Part shown: one piece after another, positions 1-13,000 of the stretch
Numbering within the stretch: position 1 is the first letter of the stretch
How the letters are laid out: each line of letters begins with the position of its first letter
NCBI GenBank assembly: GCA_000934455.1
Contig: KN884821.1
Coordinates: 17,176-37,423, forward strand
Origin: Apostichopus parvimensis
Taxonomy: Eukaryota; Echinodermata; Holothuroidea; Aspidochirotida; Stichopodidae
Reading direction: 5' to 3'
Length of the DNA: 20,248 nucleotides
Notes under the pieces: generated by a model
What the model was told of the DNA's origin: nothing
Database searches by the model: none
What the model saw: only the letters and a program-made list of their open reading frames with translations
Program-made: the position numbers and the translations under genes

Positions 1-852
1 ATCAGGCTGCATCAGTCCAATCGAATTTCTGCAAAGTGCCCTTCGACGTCGGTGCCCCCCCCCCCCCAGATTAAAAGTGCTTCCGCCGCCCTTGTCCACT
101 TTACATTACAATTTAAAAACAGTTTTTGCAAATATTTCCAATCATCTTCTGGTTCATGTCTTTGATTGGCAAAACAAAAATGCACATTTTATTGACATCC
201 TACAATTTATACTAAGGTCCTGAGCTGAGTTCATTTTCTCAAAAAAATGTAATCATAAAGACAAACTTAAACACTGCAATAATTACAGCAGATCTTTGCG
301 TTTTGTCAACAATTTACCAAAGTATTTTCCGAAATAAGATCGTAGGTAATCAAAGTATGACACAATTCCAGAGCAAACTTATTATCATACGGTGTAGTGA
401 AAGTACATGCAGCTAGAGCTATTATAAGTAACATTCCCCTTGGTATGAGTATACGAGTACACGGCTGTAAGTGCAAGTACTTAATGTTGCACTATTATCT
501 ACACTAGGATACAAATACATAAGGACGTATAGATGCAAATACAGGCAGCTATGCTAGCGGAGTAACATCAGACTCGTTACGAGTCTTCTCCAGAGCTTTT
601 CAATAATAAAGAGTACATTAAAAAACATGTCAACTAATTTATCTATCTAAAAATCATAACTCAAACTGCTGCTGTATAAGTAACATACAACCACTAACGT
701 ATAAACTGTTCATTCCACAATACATCTTAATTATCAAAAATAATGAAAACATACAAAGGTGATGTTTTAAAATTGCAGTAAACACGTATCTCAATTACCT
801 AAATACCCATGAATATCAACATAGTTTGTAGTCAATATAAACAGCGCCTCAC
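1..852. other. Intron downstream of exon 14, no gene seen
   Basis: I searched the minus strand for the expected GEPPLF exon and for the C-terminal PEKIRNACVDKF-like segment and found neither. The stretch is AT-rich. It contains a run of C near 55-67 and otherwise no recognisable feature. It is most likely intron. Confidence 0.6.
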
Positions 853-1041
853 CTTTGAAGAGTATATGCATGTAGGATTGTTCGAATTGTCGAGAAGTGT
901 AACATTAAATTCGGCAGGTGTGTTTCCAATGGAGGGTAACTTGTAAGCTCCTGGACCTTTGGTGAGAAGGTCCCCTTTAGGTGAGATTCTGTAGTCCTCT
1001 AGAAGGAACAGACCATAACCCTGAGAAAATGCTCCCTCTAT
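853..1041 (-). CDS. XDH: XDH-like exon 14, last exon visible
   Basis: 189 nt, 63 codons, phase 0 both ends; acceptor TTGCAG, donor GTGAGG. It encodes [20 protein letters not shown], then [18 protein letters not shown], and ends NPTCIYSSK. Vertebrate XDH continues SKAVGEPPLF with the catalytic Glu (bovine Glu1261). I did not find that segment in 1-852, so it must lie beyond the left edge. Confidence 0.95.
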
Positions 1042-4000
1042 CTGCAATTTGACCAGCACATAAAAAGAACAGAATAATAAATAAAATTGAAACACCAGGG
1101 ATATTTACTTAATTGACCGTTGCTAAGATATCTTTATCACTCCCTTCTAAGCAGAACTTAACTGAAATGTTGTCTTGTACCTGTTATCATTTCATGGGGA
1201 AGTAAATGCTATGGAATGAACTAATCTTCTTATCCAGACTGCACACTCTAAAAATAAATGAAAGCTATTTTGACAAGTCTTCCCTTAAGCATGGAACGTT
1301 AAGATGCCATAGAAATATTAAACCATAGAAAGGTAACAAGCCATAGAAATATTAAACCATGTAACATTAAGATGCCATAGAAATATTAAACCATGGAACG
1401 TGAAGATGCATGAAAAATAGTGTTCACTATGCTAATAATTTCTTCAAACTGTTTAATTCATCAGTTATATCTCAAATTCCTTAGTTATATCTCTACAACA
1501 TACATTAGTTACTTAATCACTTAAGACATGCTATATTTTTGCAATTAAATCATGAATTTATTACTGGTCAGATAATTTGCATTTAATAAAAAATCTTGCA
1601 AGTGTACCTTTACTACCTTATTTAGAAGTTTGCAATTTGACATCTTGCAGAAAATTAATCTATTGGCGGATGTATTTCTCACTTGATCAATGAAATGTTT
1701 CTTTCAACACCATGAATTGCAGTGGGTGCTTTAACATGTTGTTGCTTACTGTGATATGGCAAGATTCAATGCGAGCCTTTCGGTATTTTGAGAAGTGTTA
1801 AAATATCAGTATTTTATGATAAATGAACAATTCAATTTTTTTGCAAAATGTTAAATTGATAAAATTTGAGTAATCAATTTGCAACCAACTGATTGGTTAA
1901 TCATTTACTTCATCTAAGCAATTGTTATATTTCTTTATAAGTTATTAGCTCATGCAGTGAAACTTAATATTTTAAAATTTCGATGGTAGCTAAAGGTTTC
2001 CATACTAAAGTGACAATGTATCTGATGTGTTTTTGGGATATTAGTTTGGGGTATCTGATATGTTTGGGGTAATATTAGAATATATTTTCCATACATTATA
2101 TAACCTTTGACCTCTATTAGAATTCCCACAACTACCCTAACTTAGAAAGATACTATACTGCACGAAGTTTTAAAGAAGGGATACAAAGACTCTTTAAGAG
2201 AAATCATACAGCAACTTATTGGATGTTTGCACCATGACATGCTCAAGATGATCTTTGCATAATGTTAATTGTTCCCCTCATTAAACTAAATTCATCAAAC
2301 AAGGTTGCTGAGAATCTGAGCAAACCAAGTAAAGTTATACAAGGTGTATCTTTCTTCATTTTGGATACCATTTCTTTATTGGATCTTGGAAATCTGATTT
2401 CCCTGCATTTATCTTATCCCACTACCATGGATGGATGACAGATAATGAATAGTTATCATCCCACACTACCATGGGTGGATAGCAGAAAGGAATCGTTATT
2501 ATCCCAAATTAACATGGATGGATACCTGAGAAGGAATATTTAACCTACCCCACTACCATGTATAAGTGACAGATAAATGAATATTTATCTACCCCACTAC
2601 CATAGATGAATAACAGATACGGAATAGTTATCTTACCCCACTCCATGGATAGATGACAGATAGGGAATATTCATCTTACCGCAGTACCATGGATGGATAA
2701 CTGATAATGAATCTGCATCTTACCCCACTACCTTGGAGAGATGACAGATGGGACAGATTAGGAATATTTTATCTTACCCCACTACCATGGATGGATACCT
2801 GATAATCAATCTTTATCTTACCACACTATCATGGATGGATGATGACCCCACCACCATGGTAGATGTCGGACAATGAGAAGCACCAAAGAAAATCTTCATG
2901 TTGTTCACAAAAAAAAGTGCCACACAATGATTAAATCAATTGATATCTTCATGTTGTTAACATTACGGCATTCAATAAAAATTGTCAACACATCAATTTG
3001 ATGGGTGCAGTTGTCCAGCTCCTACCTGACCAATATCGATAGCCGGGTTAAGACTATTTCCTACGTCCATGACAATATCTGTTCTGACAACCACGTGATC
3101 TCCCGTCAAACAATCGATTTGCACCTCTGAAGCAGCAGCTCCATAACAATAGTAATTAAAACATCTCCCTTTTTTTGTTTCCGCATCGAAGAATAAATCA
3201 GGAGTCCTTTGAGAAAATAAATAAATTCCCTCATTTTGCAACAACGAGACATTAAACTTATGAAATACTGTAACGTTTATCCATCATGCATTAAAGTTCT
3301 GTGTTTCTCCAACTACCTAAAATTTCCTATTTCCTCTGATTTCATGCGCGTTTAAGTCTACCTGCGCAAACATAAATTAGTTATGATCTATGTATATTGA
3401 ATGGTCAATCAAACAAAATTTAGTTATGATCTATGTATACTGAATGGTCAATCAAACATAATTCAATTGTGATCTATGTATATTGAATGGTCAGTCAAAC
3501 ATAATTTAGTTGTGATCTAAGTATATTGAATGGTCAGTCAAACATAATTTAGTCGTGATCTATGTATATTGAATGGTCAATCAAACTTAATTAAGTTGTG
3601 TCCTTTGTACGTTAAATGGTCAATCAAACATGATTTAGTATTGATCTTTGTATTGAATGGTCAATCAAATATAATTAACTGTAGCTTTCACTTTAAGTGT
3701 CAATCGCCGAATAACTTATTTTATGCCTAGTGTGAGGAAAACCGCGTGAGAAGCAGATCCTTCCATGCAATAGAAAACAAGTATAGACTATTGAGCATCA
3801 CATGGCTACCAATGCCCCCCCCCCCCCCAATACCCTCACTCTTCCGGCTACACTGCTGATTTCTACCAACACTTCCTGCCTCCTGCCTCCCTGCCTGACA
3901 GAATTCCTTTTTCATATCTTCAAGAACATTATTTAATCTGGAATTGTAAATTTTGTTTGCGTTAATCAGTAGCTTAATCTAAGCGAATAATGTATGCATT

Positions 4001-7000
4001 GGTCTGTCGGTGATTGTATGTTAATAATAATAATGTTAATAATAATTAATAGCCAAATGTCGATGTATAGGTTCCCATACTTCCTTTGACTGTATTATAA
4101 ACTACTTTTTGACCGAGTTTCTCATTCCAGTAACTGACTAACTTCGAAGACATTTTTCCTAGAGTCAATCAATGAAAGAACTTACGCATAGTAACCAGTT
4201 GCAGAAAGACTGATGCGTTGAAAGTAAGCATCATGAACCTATAGATGAAGAATATAATCTTTATTTGTTACAATGTAATGCATAAGGTTTAAACTTTCAA
4301 CATATAGCTACTAAACAGCCATAAGGTTTCCCCTTTTAGTCATATTACGTTTTTTTATAACTATTAAATACTCACTACATTAGGTATAGCTATTTCGAAG
4401 CTTTCCCATTTATCAATAAAAACTAGTAGATTCTTGCTTAATCAATAGCATGTTGCAAATATATAGAATACAAGTTTTCAAAGTATGTGTAAAAGTAAGT
4501 TGGCCTGACGTTTCGATCCTAGCAGGATCTTCTTCAAAGGCCAAATGACAAGTAACAGTAACAGAAGGGACAAAAACACGCACAGATTGCAGACAGGTCA
4601 ATGAGCATGGTGAACACAAAGAGATAGATGTAAGCGGATTAGTAGACAAGGGATGGAGAGATTAAGACCACGGTCACACGTATAAAATTGCATCTTCCGA
4701 CCATCGTTTCATAACTATAGTCCGACCATATTAAACTAACTACGGAAGCGGTCACACGTACTCACACGACTTAGTACTATATTCGGACGATCGTTATTCA
4801 CTTACACTTGACCTCCACAGTAACTCTCTACAACAGAAAGCCTACACACCTGTCTCGTGTGCACGGAATATCAGATCTCTACCAATAAAGTAACCTTCAG
4901 TATGATGTCATTCCCAATGATGTCATAGTGTTGTCATTTCTAAGTAGTTTAACGTCTGTTTAAGGAGAAAGGTAAATATGTGGACAGAGTAACTCCCTCT
5001 GAAATCCATTGTCAAGAGTATGTAAGATGTATCTTGCACAAGTTGTATTCAGGGTGATTCAACATGGCACAATATCTCACCCAAACTTCCCACGATGCAG
5101 TTGGCTTATTTTCAATAATTGGTTGCAGTCTTGTCATTATCTTCTCGCATGCTTCCTGTTGAACATTAAATGATGACGACAACATAAATTATTAGAAAAT
5201 CATTGTACACTGCAGTAACTAAGGATGTACTGGAATTTGCAACATTAAGTTAAATGTAATATAGCTTTTCATTACACTTTTGGAAACTCCACTGAAAGAG
5301 ATCGTCTCTATAACCAACAATCTTGAAAGCTGACGGATCACGAGGCCTGAATGCAAAATTCAGATGACACACACACACATTTATCCAACATGAAAATAAA
5401 ATAATAATCCGCTGCTGATGAGGAGGGTGATCAAACCCAGTGAGGTGCTCAAACTAGTGCTGTCAGCTGATAGTTAACCCATAATTAGCTTAGCTATACT
5501 TCAAAACTGTGACACTTCCATGGGGTTATGTGTGTTGCAAGCGGCAGCCTATGGTGTAATGAAGTTCTACATATTATCCTCCTCTCGCTCTCTCTATTTG
5601 CGGTCCATGCTATACTAAGACTTGGTGATGCAAGCAAACAGGATATCCAAAGGAGTGGAATGTTAGGAAATGCTGTTTGCTACTTGACATGCAGATTGCC
5701 CATGATAATTGCAACATCTGTACATGCATACATAACACGATGGCTTATACATACAACATGTACTATGTCAATCAAGGTAAAATCCTGAAAACCATGACTT
5801 GTATTTCAAGGGTCGATTTTATTTGCACGGTGGATTGACTTGACGATGTGCAAAATGTCACCATAGCTTTTAAAATGCATTGCTGTGAAATTTTAGAACC
5901 CAATCCAATTGAAAAGATACCATAAACAAAATATAATCAGCGCATAAATAGCACAAAATGTAGCACATTGAAGCAGGTTGATTTAAGGACATAAAAACAT
6001 GAAATTTGGTTGTGCATTCTGTGACATGTAACCTTTCAAAAACACTCGCTGGAGTTAATTCTTTTTCAAGAAAGTAGGTCAAACATTAAATACTTGGTAA
6101 TTACAATGTTAAGTGTTAGAAACAGGACACAAACTAGGTATCTACAGGTTTATGGCAATGATGTATGTGTGTAACAATTCTCATACGTAGGCGACTACTT
6201 GCTTGCCAGTTTATAAATACTACAAGAAACCACTAGGTGGATTGTGACTCATATTTACTCCAGCGACAATACACTGTTAAAAGTTGAAGTAAGTACAGTA
6301 GCTACTCCTAAGGGGAGGGGCCTTTGCAAACCTGTTGACATTAAAAGCTATTTTGCTGAGCTTAGAAATGAACCAAAACTGTACAGGGGTCATCCATCAA
6401 TCTAATGATAAAATATGTATTTTTTACATATGCAGGTTTACCTTGACTGCCATACCATTCAGGTCTGACCCTGAGCTTGCTGCTGTTGGTGAAGTGTTTG
6501 GTACCTTATCTGTGGCACATTCATTAGTGTGTATTTTACCAATAGGTATACCAAGAGCTCGGCTAGCTACTTGCAGCATCTTTGTGTAAAGTCCTTGACC
6601 CATCTCAGTTCCTCCATGAGTGAGAAGAACAGCGCCATCCTTGTACACGTGGACCAAGGCTCCTGCCTTTCGAAAAATGACAATATAAATAAGAATGTCA
6701 ATAATGATGTTTGTTGTATTGTCCTCACGTTATAATAAAATGATACTGACAATGATGACGTTGGGGATATTCTTCTCACTATTATAAAGCAAGAGCCCAA
6801 CGGGAACTACGGTTCCTGCTTAGTGGAATACTAAAATGTTGTATATCATCACAAAATATCATAACATTTATGTACCATCTATTAACCAACAACTTTATTT
6901 CAGGTTTGGATACAATCTGAGTTAAAGGTTTGGAGGTATTGCAATAATAAAATGTTCACCACACCCCAAACATTGCCATTGACAAATGGTCCCAAAAATA

Positions 7001-10000
7001 TTGGGCCCTACAAATTATGGCTCAAAGAATGTGTCCAAAAGTTGCAGAATTATTGCAATGTAAAGAAAATGGAGGCCAAATGATCACAAACATAATAGGT
7101 CCCAAAACTTCATGCTCATAGAATGTGTCCCAAATGTATTTGAGGTGGGAATCAAATTTGGGCCCACCTTGCCTCAAATGAGCCCGGAGGTTTTTGGGCC
7201 CAGATGGTCCAAAAATAGGCCCACATGTACCAGCTGTTAACCAGCGACTGTATACCAAGTCTGACTACAATCCGACTACAGGTTGTGATGTTATTGTAAT
7301 GTAAATATATTTACGTTTGGTCCCATAAGATCAGTGCAAAAAACACGAGGGCAAACCTTCTCACTATAATACATCTACATAGCAAGTATGACATATATCT
7401 ATGACTCCGTTGTTAAGTTATCGTGGGCTCAAGCAAGTGTCACAGACGCACACGTACTATACACACCCAAACCTGACTGCAATGACCCAGTTTCTCCGTC
7501 GTGCGATCGGGTTCCAAGGCATCCCAACTAAACAATTGTTGAAGTTTAGAGGCTCCCCTAAGCGACCTGGAGAACCAACTTTGGCAGAGTGGTAAGACGA
7601 GTTCCATGAAGCAATCATAGATAGTAGCGCTCCACAGGGAGAAAGCAAAAACTATGATCAATCACTTGGTTGTTCCCGCCAAAGAGGAAGTACTGTGTCT
7701 CCCAGAGAAGGACAGAGAGTCCATGAGACGGTAGTGAAGGCGTTACAATTTTTTTTACACGGATGACAGTATGCAGTCCCTTGGAACAGTGTTCCACAAT
7801 GCCCACCAGAAGGAAGGAGAGTCTCTGGCGGAATTCAGTCGTCAACTACTACGGTTGCATTCTCGGATGGTGGCTGCTGCCAAAACAGAGGAAGATGCCC
7901 AGTCCCTTAAGCAGCTTAAGGACCGAGCCTTCAGGGACCAGTTTTGCAAGACAAGGTTTGGTTCGTCGGGAACTGCGCCGAATTGATCTTCCAACGAAGG
8001 TAACATTTGACGACATCAGGAAGGAGGCGCTTCTACTCTTTAATGATCTAGAGACAGTGAGGAAGGATCAGGGAGGTAAAGGAGGATACGACACAGGTTT
8101 CAGTGGACCAGGCTGCCCTCCACAAAGAAAGTAGCTATGATGTCCTTGCTAAGGTATTGGCCGAACCCAGGAAAGAGCTGCAGTATTTGAAGAGTGTTGC
8201 AGCAGAAGTGTAAAACCTCAAGAGCCCGGCGAAAGAACTGGTCGAGAAGAGAAATCATCCTCGTAGTGAATTCATTTGTTATTTCTGCCAAGGAATCGGA
8301 CACTACCAGTCTCAATGTCCGAATCGTCGACGGGGAAGACAGGGAAACTAGTATATTCCTCTGCTGTTGAGGTGCTACAGTGGAGATATCTAGTAGGGAG
8401 GATGTAAAGTCCAAGGACCAGGGGACGCAGAACAGCATTGAAAGGGAGAATATGTGTTGAAAGGTGGGGTCGAAGAGTTTGATTTGTTATCTCCGGGCCC
8501 ATCAGGAATAATGGACATTGCAGGCAAGGAAATTGGATATCCCGGACACTGGAGCAGAAGCATCCCTGATACCAGTATATGTTTACTTTAACAAGTTGGA
8601 ATGCGTCACTGGCCCTATAAGGAGAGGTACCTGTGGAAGGTTATTTGAGAGCGCACCTCACATATCGTGGAACATCAGCAGAACTTGGATTTCTGGTAAT
8701 CTCTCTCGAACTTGATAGGACGTATCGACGAGTAGAATTCCCTGCAACGCTCTGAAGGATTTGGCTCTCCATGTGTGAGCTCTGTCATCCTCTTCTTCCT
8801 CATTTCCTTCCGTCTTTGTTCTCTCAATTTCTAGAAACAGGATGTTGGGCAGTGCGGAGCTTACTTATTTGCATTGCCTCTCTACAACTGTGGTTTTCCG
8901 TGTACATGTGCTACCGAAGGGGGTACTGCTTCTCTTGCTTCAAATCAGTAGGGTATTGTATATATTGTTACACTAAGTGAAGCATTCAGTCACCAGCTGG
9001 GCCATGCTGTCTGTTCACTGCTGACTAAGATTTTAAGCATCGAGGATCTATGACATCAAGCCTTGCTTGGTTAACTTAGTTGAAATAATTAATTGAAGAA
9101 AACATATATCTTTTGGGGTTGATGGCAAGAGTTTTCTGTTGTAATGACACGGATTCCATAGATTTTGTGAGGATTTGAAGGACGCTATGTATCACCTTTA
9201 ATTATTAATAGACCGAGACTGTTCTTAACCGTTCTGACTTGTGGCATAAACAAACTGATGAAACTGGATACTACTGCATTGGGTTGTATTTCTAACCGCT
9301 AGAACCCCTTCCACGTACCCCTTTGGGAGCGTCTCTTTGCACTATTTTACATATAGTCTTAATGTTAGGCAATGAAGTGCCCAACTAATTTTCCAGATTG
9401 TAGGAAATGCTTAAAATAGAAATAAAATAAACTGAATGAACAGAATTGTGAGCCACTTCTACGGGTACATGTAAGCAGAATTGAAAGCGACACAGAATCT
9501 TTATCATGTTTCTATTAAGAAAGAGTTGAGTTCAACTTGCTGTTTGATCTGTTCTGCTCGGACGTAATAACACTTAACAGTGCTTATCTACGGTTCCATT
9601 CTGCACGCTTAACGACTTTTTTGAGGTGCCAAGAAATTGAAATGCAGCATTTAACTGAACAAATATACAGCTCGTAGGATGTAACCAAAGTTCTCATAGA
9701 TCAGTATTAGATTACCGCTAGACTGCGTCTCTCCTTGGCATTTCTCTGGCAGTGACGCAGACGGGCGATTGCATATGGCTTGCCTAGCCTACTACTAGTA
9801 TAATCATAAAGTTATCGTTTAAAGCTACAGTAGTAATTAGGCTTAGGCTATACTAAAATTACTAGGATAGGAAAGCAGAATTCAACTCAAGTATTGGTGA
9901 TAAAAAAAACTTTGTTGGGACTGAGATGACAGTCTGCTCTTGCTATTTGGCAAGTAGGCCTATATAGGCCTAGCTGTTAATTGCTATAATTAAGTACGCA

Positions 10001-13000
10001 TCCTTTTTGAGGTTATACGTGACCAATTGTATATCATGAAAGCTTAAAATATGCAACACCGATGCCATCTGAGAGTTACAATATGAAGATTAATTTGCAA
10101 AATGGGACACTATAATATTACAGAAGAAAGAGACTGCTTGTAAGTAGACAACAATGTACCTTGGCAGACTGCTAAAAATGCTGCAATACACGATTATAGG
10201 CCCACATCTATGATGGTGCCTTGTTCCATTGTAACTTTAATATTCTTCAATGAAGGCATGTACATAGCAAACAAATTAGAAACAACATTAAAGCAAATTA
10301 TAAAACCATTTTATTGGGAGCGTGGGATTGTGGTCGGGAGAGTTCAGAGTTCCCCTCCATAAATTGTTGGTGCCCCTCAAACTCAGAGTTCCTGCTCCCA
10401 AGAGGCCCAAATATTTATGTTAAGCATTCTCCCCTTCATTTCAGTCTAATCAATATTATCCTGGTGAGCGATATGGCCGGCTAGGCTCTGTGCCCTATGT
10501 ATCTATTTCATAATACAAGCTTATACAACATTTGCAAACATACTAAGATTTTTGTCCCACAAGTAAGGACAACTGTGTAAGCAGCGGCTAAATACCCATG
10601 AGTTGTAACGCAATAAATCCACAAAATATGAGCTAGTTTGGTGCATCAAGTGTTTCTATATGTGAAAATAAAAGATGTTTTGACAATAAGATCAGGATTT
10701 CGTCGAACCTTGTACTATAATGAGGCACCTTATGCGCGAGTCATTGTTTTGGGTGTACTAAATGGCGCGAGCGACCTACAAATAGCTTCAAAGCGTATTG
10801 TTGTCCGCAGGTGAGGTATGGCATCTATGTGTTAACATCTGGGGGGGGGGGGAGGGGGTCCGACAAGAAAACTTACTTAAAGTTGATGTATTTAGCATTG
10901 TTGAATAAAACACTCTTTGAATTAACAGAAACTGGGCGCTTAAAGTAAAACAATCGCTATAATTGCAGGAGAGAGAGTCGATTTTTGACAGAATTCACAC
11001 ATTGAATCATGTACTTAAGGCCTGCCGGATTTCCACGAAATAGCAAATGACACGTTTCCATATATCTAAATACAGTGATCACACAATACGCTTATCCCAA
11101 AGGAGTAAGAATGAAGTTAAAAACAGTCATAAGCATATCTTACTTGATTCAAAAATATTTCAGCAGCTCCAGAAAAGGAAACACCCAACTTTGCTGGTAT
11201 GATGGCAATCCCTTTCTTCTTCCACCTATTTTCCCTTTATTATGGAACAATATGAAACTGTATTGAAAGCAAGAACATTGTAAATTATAAAGGGCTGTTG
11301 GAAGTTAAGTGCCAAGTGTAATATGTGCCCCGTCCCAACACACATGGGCTCACAGCTGCAGCTATGATCAACTAACGAGATGAAAATATCAAACAGATTT
11401 GATACTAAATTTAATTAATACACTCATATTACAATATTTTAGTGAAAATCTAATAAAGCTCTTAAAATCTTATTGCTTTAAATCACACATGTATTGCGTG
11501 CAACGCCTTGAATGGTCACGGACACTTCTAGGCAAATTACACGACAAATTCGAACTATCATAAAGTTTTTACTACTCACAACTAGCACATTTAAACAAAG
11601 AAATGTTGCCCATCTTTTGTTCTGGTTATCAACTTATCAGAAAACTTTGAGGTATTTTCGATCACATCAACTAAACTGAGTTTAGCCTTTGAGCGTCAGT
11701 ACAATTGTATCCAAGTCCCCGCCATGAAATATATTGGACTTCTACATGTGATTCATCAATATCTGATGTAATCATATGCTTAATACATCGATACCTTTTC
11801 CTGAACTACATTAACACGTTTGGCAATGTAGGCCTACTACATCGACCAATACCTGTTCATCCTGTTCTATATCAATTCATGTTGTCCTATAGGACTGTTC
11901 ATCCAATACCTGAGTGTTGTCCTCATTGTTGTTATCCTAATCCAGAACATCAATACCTGTTATTCTGTACTAGGCCTAGGCTTACACCAATACCTATTGA
12001 ACTGATCCACGTTTAGTTTTCTCCTCTGAAAGTCACATTGACTTAGACACGTTTCCCAGCAACGTTGAATATTGCATCCAGTCAAGAGCTGGTGGCAGTG
12101 GGTCAAATCACCCTCAGAATAAAAGTTGATCTCACGTATCTGCAAGATGGAAGCGTAGGCTAGATAAGATAATTACTTGCAACAATCATACTTTTGGGAA
12201 GCAAGTGTTAATTTAAGTGTAATTGTGTAGGCCTAAATAACTCTACACATCCGATTCTCATGGCTTTATCAGTTAAAACTGGTAAAGTTGAGTAGTTATA
12301 TCCGTTAATCTGTTAAAACCTATGTGTAATAACTTCTAGAATGTGTTACATTTTTGACCAGTTGCTAATGAGAAGGACTTACAAACAGAAATACGAAACA
12401 ATCAAACCTATGCACAATGATTGACTGGACTAACTAGACTACTCTAAAAAGTTTCGCCAATAATTTCGTCCACAATTTAACAGAACGTAGATAATACTAT
12501 ACTGTAAACTGAAAGCTTAAAATCTGAAATTTGGAACAACCTTAAAAAGGAAAAGTAACAACCAAAACTTGGGAAAACCGATTAAAACCCCAAACAAGCA
12601 ATAAGTGAAAAAACCCGTGCCGAAAGAAATCCGAAAAGAAATTTCCAAAACAACAACCGCCGGCAAAGTCTAAAATATTTTACGGTGTTTTTTACATACT
12701 ACTTAACTTTATACTGATTAACGATTGTCCCTTATTCAGAGTACAAACTAATCAAACCATGTATGCAATAGGTGCTCTGCAAGACTATGAGTACCGCTAG
12801 TACCACCATCTTAATCCTGTACTCGAACTTGGTGTCCTTCCATCTCAACTAACCCAACCAACCCCATACAAACCCACCCCACATCGTTCTCGGTTTACCT
12901 ATGACTCTGACAATGTGTTTCAATGATTCAATTACATTTTTAAAGTACTCGTGCATTGGCATCTGACCAGGACGGAGGATGAACTTGAAATTTTAGAACT

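Noticed and set aside
1-852. Search for the last XDH exons (GEPPLF and the C terminus)
   Set aside because: No minus-strand frame here matches; the exons probably lie beyond the left edge.
2411-3685. Regular repeats that could suggest a CRISPR array
   Set aside because: The units are head-to-tail tandem repeats with no unique spacers, and the context is eukaryotic introns.
5528-5788. Plus-strand 86-codon frame with a hydrophobic N-terminal stretch
   Set aside because: It lies within an intron, has no family motif and no coding signal beyond being open.
7022-7258. Minus-strand 78-codon frame with repeated GP-rich phrases
   Set aside because: It comes from decayed repeated phrases such as GGTCCCAAAA and shows no protein family.
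8771-8980. Cys-rich 69-codon plus-strand frame after the protease relic
   Set aside because: No recognisable domain or cysteine pattern; more likely noncoding remainder of the retroelement or chance.
11705-12016. Plus-strand 103-codon frame
   Set aside because: It is antisense to exon 8 and its intron, contains short degenerate repeats and shows no domain.
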